DNA of 64,000 bases from Leisingera daeponensis DSM 23529 (GCF_000473145.1 NZ_KI421503.1:1-64000), one strand, 5' to 3'. Counted from the first letter of the stretch, positions 26,805 through 35,578 are shown. The notes: generated by a model not told the origin, from the sequence alone. Numbers and translations are program-made.

Positions 26805-26885
26805 TGCTCTGCCCCCTGAAAACTGGATCGCTTGAAGCTGTAGTTTTCCGCTAGATTTCACTGGCTGGAAGAGGAGCGGAAACGC

Positions 26886-27152
26886 ATGAAGGCATCGAAG
26901 TTCACAGAAGCGCAGAAGGCGTTCATCCTGAAGCAGGGCGAGCAAGGCACGCCGGTTGCTGAGATCTGTCGCAAGGCTGGGATCAGCCAGGCGACCTACT
27001 TCAATTGGAAGAAGAAGTACGGCGGGTTACTGCCGGACGAGATGCGCCGTCTGAAGGCGCTGGAAGATGAGAACACGCGGTTGAAGAAGATCGTGGCTGA
27101 CCTCACCCTTGACCGCGAGATGTTGCAGGATGTCATTCGGCGAAAGCTTTGA
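26886..27152 (+). CDS. IS3-family OrfA
   Basis: An 88-residue HTH protein: KASKFTEAQKAFILKQG, EICRKAGISQATYFNWKKK, then the zipper KALEDENTRLKKIVADLTLD. GGAAACGC precedes the ATG. It ends by overlapping the orfB start (27149), typical of the IS407 group. Confidence 0.9.
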   Translation: MKASKFTEAQKAFILKQGEQGTPVAEICRKAGISQATYFNWKKKYGGLLPDEMRRLKALEDENTRLKKIVADLTLDREMLQDVIRRKL

Positions 27153-27988
27153 AGCCTGGTCGTTTGCGCGAGATTGTTGCCGGGATGTGCGTTGATTGGG
27201 GTGTGTCGATTCGGAGGGCTTGTGGGGCCATCTGCCTCGACACATCCACGTACCACTACAAATCCCGGAGAACGGACCAGGCTGCTATTGAAAGGCGGAT
27301 CAAAGAGATCGCAGAGACGCGTGTGCGCTATGGTTACAGGCGTGTTCACGTGCTGCTGAGACGAGAGGGCTGGGTGATCAACATGAAGAAGACCCGCAGG
27401 ATTTACAATGAGTTGGGTTTACAGTTGAGGAACAAGCACCCGAAACGTCGGGTAAAGGCCAAGCTGCGAGAAGACCGCCAGGACGCCGTTGGGCCGAACG
27501 ATGTCTGGGCTATGGATTTTGTCCACGACCAGCTCGCCCTAGGCAAGAAGCTACGTATCCTGACCATCGTCGGCACGCACTCGCGCCTTTGTCCAGCGGC
27601 AGATCCGCGGTTTAGTTACCGGGGCGAAGATGTCGTGCAAACGCTCGAACGGGTCTGTGGGCGGATTGGCTATCCAAAGACGATACGGGTTGATAATGGG
27701 AGCGAATTTATCTCCCGCGATCTCGACCTCTGGGCCTATGCCAACGATGTCACACTGGACTTCTCACGGCCCGGCAAACCTACGGACAACGGCTTTATCG
27801 AGGCATTCAACAGCAAGCTGAGGGCAGAGTGTCTGAACGCACACTGGTTCATGAGTCTTGCAGATGCCCAAGAAAAGTTGGAGGATTGGCGTAGACACTA
27901 CAACGAGGACAGACCTCACAGCGCGATCGGATACAACGTCCCGATCGCCATGCACTATCCCGATGGCGTCACCAGCCCGTCATCGTGA
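27149..27988 (+). CDS. IS3-family OrfB transposase
   Basis: A 279-residue transposase. HTH_21 region YGYRRVHVLLRREGW; catalytic D in VWAMDFVHD, D in RVDNGSEF and E in GFIEAFNSKLRAECL; C-terminal HYNEDRPHSAIGYNVP. One conserved position after the first strand, usually VDTFSR, reads VGTHSR, a change that may lower activity although the catalytic triad is intact. Confidence 0.88.
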   Translation: MKPGRLREIVAGMCVDWGVSIRRACGAICLDTSTYHYKSRRTDQAAIERRIKEIAETRVRYGYRRVHVLLRREGWVINMKKTRRIYNELGLQLRNKHPKRRVKAKLREDRQDAVGPNDVWAMDFVHDQLALGKKLRILTIVGTHSRLCPAADPRFSYRGEDVVQTLERVCGRIGYPKTIRVDNGSEFISRDLDLWAYANDVTLDFSRPGKPTDNGFIEAFNSKLRAECLNAHWFMSLADAQEKLEDWRRHYNEDRPHSAIGYNVPIAMHYPDGVTSPSS

Positions 27989-28044
27989 GACAACCGGTAA
28001 ACTCCAGCTTTCGGCGGTCCAAGGTTGGGTCGCAGAGCAGAGTG

Positions 28045-28260
28045 GCGCAGACTCTACATCACGGTGAGGGATTTCGCGGGGGGCAGGTCATGTCGAATAT
28101 CTCCTCATTCAGAAGTTCGTCACGCAGGCTGCCGTTGAATGACTTGATGAACGCATTCTGTCGTGGCTTGCCGGGGTCAATGTAGTGCAGGGAATGGCAT
28201 TGTGGTCGGCCCATCTCAGGATGGCCCGGCTGGTGAACTCCGTTCCGTTACACCTTCGGA
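28045..28260 (-). pseudogene. IS3-family orfB fragment
   Basis: A short minus-strand fragment with NGTEFTSRAILRWADHNAIP, then in a shifted frame YIDPGKPRQNAFIKSFNGSLRDELLNEEIF in two pieces. It contains the region of the last two catalytic residues but is broken by a frameshift and lacks both ends. Confidence 0.7.
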
Positions 28261-28275
28261 ATAGCGCTGATTGAA

Positions 28276-28326
28276 GGCTATGATTGCCTGCGGAGCCCAC
28301 AGATTGCGCAGTAGGCGATCATAGCC
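28276..28326. repeat. interrupted palindrome
   Basis: GGCTATGATTGCCT (28276-28289) and AGGCGATCATAGCC (28313-28326) are inverted copies with one mismatch around 23 bases. It lies between an IS3 fragment and an IS110-like fragment. Possibly the end of a lost element or a target palindrome for IS110/IS1111-type insertion. Confidence 0.4.
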
Positions 28327-28382
28327 GGGTTTCAGGTCCCTACAGTGGTTTTGCACAAACTACACCGCAAGGCAGACCGACC

Positions 28383-28500
28383 ATGGCCGGTAACAGTATT
28401 GCACAGGCCGAGCCCGTTTTGGCGGTGATTGATATTGCCATGCCCCGCCACAAAGTTTTGACAACTATTCCCGGCAGGAAGCGACACCAATCCTCAACAT
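28383..28500 (+). pseudogene. IS110-like transposase N-terminal fragment
   Basis: The reading AEPVLAVIDIAMPRHKVLTT followed by IPGRKRH resembles the start of IS110-family transposases, in which a D near the N-terminus (here in VIDIA) is catalytic. Homology-like reading ends near 28500, just before the end of the stress protein gene on the other strand. Weak call. Confidence 0.4.
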
Positions 28501-28514
28501 ACCTCGCCAGGGTA

Positions 28515-29339
28515 CTAGTGAGACATAAAAACCGGAACTTTACTGGTCCTCGTTACCTCATGCGTGACACCACCAAAAAGGTCTTGAGAGAACTTGCTAT
28601 GTTCGTACGCCCCCATCACGATTAACTTTGCGTCCAGTTCTCTGGCCGTCTCTTGAATAACCTCGGCGATACCGCCCTTGCTTTTTGGACGGGTAACATG
28701 CTCTGCGTCGACATTATGACGCTTCAGATGCGTCAAGATATCCGCCCCCTCCGGCATTTTCGGAAAGCTAGACCCAACACTTAGTATTGTCACCCGACGC
28801 GGCTTTTCCTCGAGGATCGTCATTGCATCGTTGAGCGCCCGGGCCGCAGAACGCTTTCCGTCCCATGCGACAAGTGCATGCGATGCAAGCTGATCCGTAG
28901 AATATCCATTCGGAACCACAAGAACGGGTCGGCCGCTCTGCAATGACATCATATCCGGGCTGACGGCCCGAAACTCATCTGTTGGTAGGTTGGAATGATA
29001 GCCGGTAACGACAAAATCGAAATTTCGCGCCAGCTCTGGCAAGTTCATTTTGCCAATCTCATTCGGCATAATAAAGCGGGACCGCTCTGCAAGGCCTGCC
29101 TCGGCAGCCGCCTGTTGGAACAGATCACGTGCTGCTGCAATTTTCTCGTTTCTTGCACTGCCAAGCTTGTCGAGAAGATCTTCTGTCAAACCAAGAACAT
29201 GCTCGAAATACGAGGATGCGTTCCCATAGACACAAGTCAGCCATGCATCGTGCTTTGCGGCGATTTTTGCCGCGTGCTTAACGCTGCTTGGGAAGCCTGC
29301 GCTACCGGAATGTGCAATAAGGATGTTCTTGATGCTCAT
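28515..29339 (-). CDS. universal stress protein (UspA family)
   Basis: A 274-residue tandem UspA-type protein. The first domain begins MSIKNILIAHSGSAGFPSSVK, the second near 140 with ASHALVAWDGKRSAARALN; the ATP-loop-like G-2x-G-9x-G pattern appears at the end as VMGAYEHSKFSQDLFGGVTHEV. Function would be stress tolerance or nucleotide sensing. GAGGATAAA precedes the ATG. It is intact although IS debris lies on both sides. A TTAG-N4-CTAT palindrome 48 bases upstream links it tentatively to the phthalate regulon. Confidence 0.85.
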   Translation of the reverse strand: MSIKNILIAHSGSAGFPSSVKHAAKIAAKHDAWLTCVYGNASSYFEHVLGLTEDLLDKLGSARNEKIAAARDLFQQAAAEAGLAERSRFIMPNEIGKMNLPELARNFDFVVTGYHSNLPTDEFRAVSPDMMSLQSGRPVLVVPNGYSTDQLASHALVAWDGKRSAARALNDAMTILEEKPRRVTILSVGSSFPKMPEGADILTHLKRHNVDAEHVTRPKSKGGIAEVIQETARELDAKLIVMGAYEHSKFSQDLFGGVTHEVTRTSKVPVFMSH

Positions 29340-29386
29340 TTTATCCTCACAATTCGAACTTCATAGGCAAACTAGCAATCACAATC

Positions 29387-29398
29387 TTAGAAGTCTAT
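29387..29398 (-). promoter_or_regulatory. possible MarR-type operator before the USP gene
   Basis: TTAGAAGTCTAT, matching the TTAG-N4-CTA(A/T) pattern of the sites at 35613, 38322, 41806, 41820 and 47481. The associated -35 (TAGACT) is weaker than at the other sites. Confidence 0.4.
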
Positions 29399-29562
29399 GA
29401 TTTTATGAGGAACAGTACACGCCCTGCATCCCGACAAAGAAAAGACTGGGCAAGCAAGCTGCCCAGTCCCCTGGTGATACAAGCCCTACATTCCGCTTCA
29501 TGAGGAGTGCAGGATGCTTGATCACCCTTTCTTGTTCGCTTCAATCTCGTCGAGGAACGGAA

Positions 29563-29736
29563 TGTCTGACCTGAGACCCGTTTCCTCCTCCGTTTTGAGG
29601 TAGAATCCGTCCCAACGAAGGAGACGGAAGAATGAAGCGATCACGGTTCAACGAAGAACAGATCATCGCGATCCTGAAGAAGCAGGAGAGCGACATTTCG
29701 AAGGCGGTTGTGTGCCGAGAGCATGGGATCAGTTCA
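29563..29736 (+). pseudogene. IS3-family orfA fragment with left end
   Basis: A left end TGTCTGACCTGAGACCCG at 29563, then an ATG at 29632 and KRSRFNEEQIIAILKKQES, the N-terminus of a different IS3-family OrfA. It is cut after 35 codons by the element at 29737. Confidence 0.7.
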
Positions 29737-29770
29737 TGATCAGCCCCACCTGCGTGGTCCGGTTTGATTG

Positions 29771-30600
29771 TTAGTGCATGACCGGTCTCGGGTCCATCAG
29801 AGCGATGGTTTCCGGGGCGGGTGGGCGATATCAAGGCACTATGTGGTCGTTTGGTATTGTAGTGTTTCCTCCATTGCTCGATCAGGATTTCCGCTTCCCG
29901 AAAGCCGTAGAAGACTTCTCCCGTGAGCAGTTCATCGCGGAACCTGGCATTGAAGCTTTCGCAGTAGCCGTTCTCCCAAGGTGACCCGGGCGCGATGTAG
30001 GCAGTCTTGGCGTCGGCGGCCCTGATCCAATCCTGAACGGCCTGAGCCACGAACCCCGGGCCGTTGTCAGACCGGATGTAAGACGGCACACCCCGCATGA
30101 TGAACAGGTCGCTCAAGGCATCGATCACGTCATCCGAGTTCAGCTTGCGCTTCACCTTGATCGCTAGGCATTCCCGGCTATGCTCGTCCAGGATGTTGAG
30201 CGTCCGGCAGTGGACAAAGTCATAGCTCCAGACGTGGTTGCGATACTCAGGGCGCAGCCGGACACGGGATCCGTCATTCAGCCAGAGCCGTCCCTTCTTC
30301 GGTTGCTTCATTGGCACCTACAGCCCCTCTCGCCGCCATACGCGCTCGACCCGCTTGTCGTTCGCCTCCCAGCCCGCATGTCTCAGAAAAGCGGCGATCC
30401 GACGATAGCCGTAGCGGCCATACTGCCGCGCCAGTTCGATCATGTCCGCGACCAGACGCTCCTCATCGGCACGGCCATGCGGCACTTTCCTCTGTGTGGA
30501 TCGGTGCTGCCCCAGGACACGGCAGGCGCGTCTCTCTGACAGATGGAACCGGGTGCGGACGTGATCGATGCAGGCACGGCAGCGAGCGGGGCTCAGAAGT
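29771..30600 (-). pseudogene. IS3-family orfB, three lesions
   Basis: Related along its length to orfB at 24975. An in-frame TAG at 30318-30320 interrupts WRREGL and VPMKQPKK; about six codons are missing after DFVHCR; and a frameshift near 29846 after RPHSAL destroys the C-terminus. The DDE region between them is readable (RSDNGPGF, NGYCESFNARFRDELL). Confidence 0.85.
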
Positions 30601-30871
30601 TTTCCTTTGGCGCCTCCGCCAGGATCAGCTTGTCCAACGTCAGATCCGAGACGGGTTTTCTCAACCGTTCGTTCTCTTTCTGGAGGCGCTTCAGTTCCCT
30701 GAGCCGGTCGGTTCCCATACCCCCGTACTGCTTGCGCCAGCGATAATAAGTCTGCTCTGTAATGCGAACCTTGCGGATCGCATCCACCCGGGACATGCCT
30801 TGCCCGACAAGCACTTCAACCTGCCGCAGCTTCGTGACATTCTCTTCCGGCTTGTGTCTCTTCGTAGCCAT
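30593..30871 (-). CDS. IS3-family OrfA
   Basis: A 92-residue HTH protein nearly the same as that at 24700: VTKLRQVEVLVGQGMSR, EQTYYRWRKQYGGMG and the zipper LKRLQKENERLRKPVSDL. Intact, but its partner orfB is a pseudogene. Confidence 0.85.
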   Translation of the reverse strand: MATKRHKPEENVTKLRQVEVLVGQGMSRVDAIRKVRITEQTYYRWRKQYGGMGTDRLRELKRLQKENERLRKPVSDLTLDKLILAEAPKENF

Positions 30872-30927
30872 TCTGATCCTCCATTTTCCTAAACATAACG
30901 GCGGACCACTTCAGTGTGCGAGGATCA

Positions 30928-31041
30928 ATGCAGGCGGCCCGCCTTGCAACAAATCAAGCATCCCAGGGATTTGACGAAGACGAACTTACCGTCTTCTTTG
31001 CGGCGATGGACAAGCTGATCAGCAACCTTTCACATAGCTGA
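30928..31041 (+). pseudogene. 3' remnant of a MarR-type regulator
   Basis: Thirty-seven codons to a TGA: ARLATNQASQGFDEDELTVF followed by FAAMDKLISNL, which is the usual C-terminal helix pair of MarR proteins. The IS end at 30927 directly abuts it; the 5' part is gone. It points toward the phthalate operon and may be its former regulator. Confidence 0.5.
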
Positions 31042-31055
31042 CCGTCCCTCGGCGT

Positions 31056-31991
31056 TCACTCAAGCGTCGGAGCAATCGCAAGGATGATGACCCCCGTCGC
31101 AGCCAGAGCAGCCGCAATGTAGAACCTGGGGCCAGGCCGTCTTTCGGTTTTGAAGATATGCCCAGCAAGCCAGGCTGCAAAGAACATCTCGATAGATGAC
31201 ATGATGGCAACGACGGTCACACTGGTGAACATCAACGAGAAAAACAGTGCGACTTGTCCGATTGTCATCGCACCACCAGCCAGCAATTGCCACCCGCTTG
31301 GCTTATGCAACCTCCATGAAAGCCCTACCCGGCCACGCAATCGAAAAAGCCCCCACCCAACGAACCATACCAATCCCGTCAACGCACCAATGAACACCCC
31401 GGCCAGCGGATCAGGCAAGGTCTGCATCGCGAGTTTGCGCGCTACGAAGGAGCCACCATAACCCGCAGCAGAGCCAAGCGCCAAAACCCGACCCTTGGTC
31501 CTGTCCTGTGGCGAAGGTTCCGTAGAGACCAGGGTCGATACCGCCTTGGCGGACTTGCGAGTCATCATGATCAACACGCCACCTGTCACCAGAATAAACG
31601 CAATCACAATAGAAGTCGTAATCACCTCTCCAAGCAGGAGAAATGCGAAAATCGCTGCAAAAACAGGAATCAGACGCCGGATGAAGCCTGTCTCGATCGC
31701 GCCAGCCAGCTCCACCGACCGAAACAACGTCAGGCGGCCAACCACATTCCCCAGAACACCCGCCAGCACAAAATAGGCCACCCCGATCAGTACGGGCTGG
31801 CTAACAGAAGGCAGCTCTGGCCCCCAAACCAGCCAAAGGGCACCGGAAACGAAACCTGTCATCAACACTGACAGCAGAACATCATTCCCGCGCCCTTGGG
31901 CGGATTGAGAGCTTTTGGCAATTGCGACCGAGCTAAGCGCATAACAAAACGCACCAAACGCGGCCATCAGACCACCAAAGCCAGCAGTCAT
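31056..31991 (-). CDS. DMT-superfamily (EamA) transporter
   Basis: A 311-residue inner-membrane protein with about ten hydrophobic segments in two EamA repeats; the second begins near ALGSAAGYGGSFVARKLAM. Typical blocks are GVLGNVVGRLTLFRSVELAGA and SSIEMFFAAWLAGHIF. It would carry small metabolites, in or out. It is the last gene of the minus-strand operon begun by the phthalate reductase, 27 bases after the 149-residue gene, so uptake or release of an aromatic acid or intermediate is plausible but not shown. Confidence 0.82.
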   Translation of the reverse strand: MTAGFGGLMAAFGAFCYALSSVAIAKSSQSAQGRGNDVLLSVLMTGFVSGALWLVWGPELPSVSQPVLIGVAYFVLAGVLGNVVGRLTLFRSVELAGAIETGFIRRLIPVFAAIFAFLLLGEVITTSIVIAFILVTGGVLIMMTRKSAKAVSTLVSTEPSPQDRTKGRVLALGSAAGYGGSFVARKLAMQTLPDPLAGVFIGALTGLVWFVGWGLFRLRGRVGLSWRLHKPSGWQLLAGGAMTIGQVALFFSLMFTSVTVVAIMSSIEMFFAAWLAGHIFKTERRPGPRFYIAAALAATGVIILAIAPTLE

Positions 31992-32018
31992 TGGTCTAAT
32001 CGGGCAACAAGAGCGGCG

Positions 32019-32468
32019 CTATTCATCCGCGACAAGCTGATCCAGGAAGCGTTCTGCCGACATGATTTCACGCATGGGCAGCTTTTCCTGCTGCTGCATA
32101 AGCTCTGTCGTGTATGTCAGCCCCTTGCCATCCCAGAACCACCAGTAAATGATCTCGCCCTTCTTATCCCGAATGGGCATTCTGAAAATTGGGAACTCCC
32201 TTTCAGCACGGGGAATTTCAACCGTACCCACCCGGGCGTGTTTCAGCCCGAGCTTTTTCAGAACACCACTCAAAGGCACCATCGCGATGGGCGAGGCCTC
32301 GCGTGCCAGAACGGTTACAGCTTCGGGCCGTTTCTGGAATGGGCCTTTCAAGAACTTCACGACCGGGGGATAGCTGGGATGCGTATGCGTAAGCTGCACA
32401 TAAGCCAAACCAGCAGATGTTTCGATCTCAACAATGTCGCCAGGTTGATAATCTTCCATTCTCGGCAT
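32019..32468 (-). CDS. unknown protein in the phthalate operon
   Basis: A 149-residue soluble protein that I cannot assign. It starts with a beta-barrel-like stretch YQPGDIVEIETSAGLAYVQL, has IPRAEREFPIFRMPIRDKKGEI and IYWWFWDGKGL in the middle and ends with REIMSAERFLDQLVADE. The first part and the tryptophan cluster resemble Imm26-like folds, an idea only. It starts 5 bases after the decarboxylase stop and precedes the transporter, so it probably serves the pathway, for example as chaperone, sensor or auxiliary factor of the decarboxylase. Confidence 0.7.
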   Translation of the reverse strand: MPRMEDYQPGDIVEIETSAGLAYVQLTHTHPSYPPVVKFLKGPFQKRPEAVTVLAREASPIAMVPLSGVLKKLGLKHARVGTVEIPRAEREFPIFRMPIRDKKGEIIYWWFWDGKGLTYTTELMQQQEKLPMREIMSAERFLDQLVADE

Positions 32469-32473
32469 TCCTC

Positions 32474-33466
32474 TTACAGGCTATAGGCTTCCAGGGTCGA
32501 CGGATGGAACAGCTCTTCGATCTCCACACGGCGCGGCGACAAGCCCTGGCTTACGTGGTAGTCCAAAAACTTGTTGAGCACATGCGCATTTCCACTGACG
32601 CCATAGCTCCAAGGGTCATCCCCCATCAGCGCGTGGACACGGTTGAGATTGTCCTCCACGAAGGGCATCGTCACCTTGGTGGCAGATGTGTCCGAAAGGG
32701 CCTCTTCGGCCAACCGTTTTGACTGCGTAAATGCCTTGAGCAATGCCGCGGGCAAGAACGGGTATTCTTCTGCCAGGCTCCGGCGTACGCCCAGTACGTG
32801 CATGATCGGGAAGATTTTGGTTTTCTCGAAGTAATATTCCGCCGCTGTAATGCTGTCTGCGAACAGTCGCCCAACATGCGGATGACGTTCAGCAAAGCAA
32901 CGCGGCCAGCGCGGCCCGATAAAGCCATCAATTTCACCCGCTTCAAGCATGCTGTTCAGCGTGCTACCTTCTGGGGCTTCCTCCATACGAATGTCATCGG
33001 GCAACTGAACCTTGATTTTTTCAGGCCGGCCGGGTGTGTCCATGCCGCCGCGCACCCAGATGATATCCGAGGGCTTAACGCCATATTCCTCTTCCAGGAT
33101 ACCACGCACCCAAACGTTAGCTGAAAGCTGATATTCGGCGATACCGATACGTTTGCCCTTCAGGTCTTCTGGTTTGTTAATCCCTTTGTCCGTGCGGATA
33201 TAGACAGAGGTGTGACGGAACGCACGGCTCAGGAAGACCGGGATTGCCACATAATGCGGATTCCCTCGGGCAACCGAAATCGAATAGGACGACAGCGAGA
33301 TCTCGCTGATATCGAAAGCCTCGTGGCGGAACGCGCGAAAGAACATTTCTTCCGGCGACAACAGCATCGGAACCGGGTCTACTCCGTCGATCTGAACACG
33401 CCCATCCACGATTGCCCGTGTGCGGTCATAGTTACCCATTGCAAGGGAAAGTTTGAGATTGCTCAT
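32474..33466 (-). CDS. 4,5-dihydroxyphthalate decarboxylase
   Basis: A 330-residue protein matching Pht5/OphC-type 4,5-dihydroxyphthalate decarboxylase, which releases CO2 to give protocatechuate, the substrate of PcaHG. The family has a periplasmic-binding-protein-like fold but no signal peptide is present here. Blocks: LAMGNYDRTRAIVDGRVQ at the start, LSLSSYSISVARGNP, PEDLKGKRIGIAEYQLSA and FIGPRWPRCFAERHP. AGGAGCCGACAGG precedes the ATG. It follows the dihydrodiol dehydrogenase by 11 bases. A truncated second copy is at 23714. Confidence 0.87.
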   Translation of the reverse strand: MSNLKLSLAMGNYDRTRAIVDGRVQIDGVDPVPMLLSPEEMFFRAFRHEAFDISEISLSSYSISVARGNPHYVAIPVFLSRAFRHTSVYIRTDKGINKPEDLKGKRIGIAEYQLSANVWVRGILEEEYGVKPSDIIWVRGGMDTPGRPEKIKVQLPDDIRMEEAPEGSTLNSMLEAGEIDGFIGPRWPRCFAERHPHVGRLFADSITAAEYYFEKTKIFPIMHVLGVRRSLAEEYPFLPAALLKAFTQSKRLAEEALSDTSATKVTMPFVEDNLNRVHALMGDDPWSYGVSGNAHVLNKFLDYHVSQGLSPRRVEIEELFHPSTLEAYSL

Positions 33467-33477
33467 CCTGTCGGCTC

Positions 33478-34650
33478 CTAGTGATTTGTTTTACATTGCC
33501 GCTGAAGATCGACCGCTTGTCCGGTCTCTGCGGATTGCAAGATCGCGTGGCAAACCTCCAGGCTTGCCAGCCCCCATTCCCCTGTTTGGTCGGGGGCCTT
33601 GTTATGACGCACGGCATCCACCAGCGCATCCAGAACGGTTCTGCGTGGTGCCGGTCCGAATTTGGCTTCGATAAAGCCGCGTTCGGTGTCACCGAACACT
33701 TCTATCCCATCCGGGGTCAGTCGCAGATCGGCACGGTCACAAAGCGCGATCACCGGACCGAAATGTTCGTTATGTTCAGCCTCAATCGTCGTGCCGCTGC
33801 CGAATGTTCGTGTAGTTTTCAGCCGGACCTCGTCATCAGGGTTGAGATCCAGCAAAGCACGCCTTGCTCCACCGTAAGCCCCTTCTGATTTACGCTGTCC
33901 AAGCTCTCCGACATTGTTCATCCAGATATCACTGTCGAAATGCGCATAGCCCGAGTACGTCATGTTCGCGACACACCCCCCGGCAAAATTCATCAGTGCA
34001 GTGAATGCGCCCTCGGTCGGGCGCTTGGGATCCCATGCGCCCGTCATGGCATAAATTTTTTCGGCCATGCCGCCGGCAAGCCTGCGAACCACATCAATCT
34101 GGTGGATCGCCTGACTGAACAGCACGCCCCCACCCTCTTCGGTTCGCAGCTCTTCCGGGCGACGCGGACGATAGAGGAAGTCCGTATAGTTAAAGGCCTG
34201 GATCATGCGCAACTGACCGAACTTTCCGCTGGAAATAAGTTGCGTGGCCAATTCAACCGGCGGGTCGAAACTGTGACTCGGCCCAACTATCAAATGCACC
34301 CCAGCCTCCTTGGCTGCGGACACCATTACTTCGGCATCCTCCATCGAAACGGCCAACGGCTTTTCGACAAGGATATGTTTGCCCGCGCGCGCCGCAGCTA
34401 ACACATGATCCACATGCATCTGGTGCGGCGTCGCAATGTAAATGGCCTCAACGTCAGGGTCTGCGCACAATTCCTCGACGGTGGCATACCCTGTGCCACC
34501 GTACTCTTTTTCGAATGCGTCGCGGCTTTCCTCCCTTGGGGCGGCGGCAGCCGTCAGCTTCACACGGGTGTCGGCATCAAACGAAGGCACCATGAGCATG
34601 AAAGCACGCCCAAGCCCCGCCACGCCAAGACGAACGGGATCAGAGGTCAA
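33478..34650 (-). CDS. phthalate 4,5-cis-dihydrodiol dehydrogenase
   Basis: A 390-residue Gfo/Idh/MocA oxidoreductase. In this context it matches Pht4/OphB, which oxidises cis-4,5-dihydrodiol phthalate to 4,5-dihydroxyphthalate with NAD(P). The nucleotide loop is GVAGLGRAFMLMVP (residues 9-22), followed by the family motif EKPLA (about 96) and SQAIHQIDVVRRLAGG, with the conserved histidine. The start is a TTG at 34650 inside the end of the reductase gene, with GGGAGG 7 bases upstream; an 11-base overlap shows coupling. The class assignment is certain, the substrate follows from the neighbours. Confidence 0.85.
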   Translation of the reverse strand: MTSDPVRLGVAGLGRAFMLMVPSFDADTRVKLTAAAAPREESRDAFEKEYGGTGYATVEELCADPDVEAIYIATPHQMHVDHVLAAARAGKHILVEKPLAVSMEDAEVMVSAAKEAGVHLIVGPSHSFDPPVELATQLISSGKFGQLRMIQAFNYTDFLYRPRRPEELRTEEGGGVLFSQAIHQIDVVRRLAGGMAEKIYAMTGAWDPKRPTEGAFTALMNFAGGCVANMTYSGYAHFDSDIWMNNVGELGQRKSEGAYGGARRALLDLNPDDEVRLKTTRTFGSGTTIEAEHNEHFGPVIALCDRADLRLTPDGIEVFGDTERGFIEAKFGPAPRRTVLDALVDAVRHNKAPDQTGEWGLASLEVCHAILQSAETGQAVDLQRQCKTNH

Positions 34651-35578
34651 GAACCAGCCTCCCGGATTTGGCGCGCGAAACGCAAATCATGATCTGGCTG
34701 CCTTTTTCTTCTTCCATCAGCACCATATCACGATGATCTGCCTCGCCTTCCAGTAGGCGGGTTTTACAAGTACCGCACGTGCCACTTTCGCAAGAACTGC
34801 TTGTTGCGAAGCCAGCATCACGCAGTGCTTCGAGGATAGAACGATCCTCAGGAACAGTAACCGTTTGGCCGCTTTTCTTCAGCTCGACTTCGAAAGCAAC
34901 GTCATCCTGACGAACCACATCAACAGGCTTGAAATCCTCGAAGTGGACACGGCCTTCGGGCCAGTGACCCGAGAAAGCTTTGATTTCTTCCATCAGCGGT
35001 TTGGGTCCGCAGCAGAAGACATGGGTCGCGCGCGGCGTCACCAGATCGTCCCAGAAATCATAGACAGCGTTCGGATCGCCGTCATCGTGGTGCACGATGA
35101 TCCGGCCTTCGAAATCTTTCATCAGCTCATCAAGATAGGCCGATTCTTCCGCACTCCGGCTTACGTAAATGATCCGAAGCATCTTGCCTTTCTTATCCAG
35201 ATAACGCGCCATCGAATAGATTGGCGTGATACCGATACCACCGGCAATCAAGAGGTATTTCTGCACATCCGTCAGCGGGAAATCGTTTTCCGGGTGCTCG
35301 ATATTCAACTCTGTCCCGACAACAGCTTGCTCATGCATGGAGGCAGACCCCCCGCGCGACTGCGGCTCTCGCTTGATGGCGACCACATATTCTTTTGGGT
35401 CGCTCCCATCATTTACCAGAGAGTATCGGCGCATAGCACCCGATGGTGTCTCGATCGTGATATGTGCACCTGGGTTGAACTCTGGCAGGGACTCGCCGCC
35501 AACCGGAGCCAAAGTGAATTCTGCAATAGTAGGTGTCAGATCGCGCCGTTTTTCGACGCGCATTTTGATCTGCTCCAT
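34640..35578 (-). CDS. phthalate dioxygenase reductase
   Basis: A 312-residue class IA-type (PDR/VanB) reductase: FMN domain with RRYSLVN (about 51-57), NAD domain with AGGIGITPIYS (about 113) and a C-terminal plant-type [2Fe-2S] domain CESGTCGTC...MIC. It passes electrons from NADH to the Rieske oxygenase encoded at 36977. First gene of the operon reductase-dehydrogenase-decarboxylase-unknown-transporter; GGAGGA precedes the ATG, and a promoter with a MarR-type operator lies at 35610-35638. Confidence 0.9.
   Translation of the reverse strand: MEQIKMRVEKRRDLTPTIAEFTLAPVGGESLPEFNPGAHITIETPSGAMRRYSLVNDGSDPKEYVVAIKREPQSRGGSASMHEQAVVGTELNIEHPENDFPLTDVQKYLLIAGGIGITPIYSMARYLDKKGKMLRIIYVSRSAEESAYLDELMKDFEGRIIVHHDDGDPNAVYDFWDDLVTPRATHVFCCGPKPLMEEIKAFSGHWPEGRVHFEDFKPVDVVRQDDVAFEVELKKSGQTVTVPEDRSILEALRDAGFATSSSCESGTCGTCKTRLLEGEADHRDMVLMEEEKGSQIMICVSRAKSGRLVLDL

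Larger units (their letters stand above)
26805..28039 (+). mobile_element. IS3-family element, IS407-like group
   Basis: About 1235 bp. The left end TGCTCTGCCCCC at 26805 and the right end, inverted, TGCTCTGCGACCC at 28039 agree, and the inner repeats GGATCGCTTGAAGCTG and GGACCGCCGAAAGCTG extend the match. OrfA and OrfB are both intact. No flanking duplication is visible. Inserted into the IS3 remnant at 26080-26804. Confidence 0.75.
29737..30927 (-). mobile_element. IS3-family element, decayed
   Basis: About 1191 bp in minus orientation, the same subtype as 24644-25860: ends TGATCAGCCCCACC (29737) and, inverted, TGATCCTCGCACAC (30927), each followed by a GGTCC block. OrfA looks intact but orfB is broken. 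It inserted into a MarR-type gene whose 3' end follows at 30928, and it also cuts the IS fragment at 29563. Confidence 0.75.

Noticed and set aside
28284..28625. 113-codon plus-strand frame as one gene
   Set aside because: Only the middle resembles an IS110 transposase start; the end is antisense to the stress protein gene.
24644..30927. Target-site duplications around the IS elements
   Set aside because: Flanking bases at 24644/25860, 26805/28039 and 29737/30927 do not form direct repeats.
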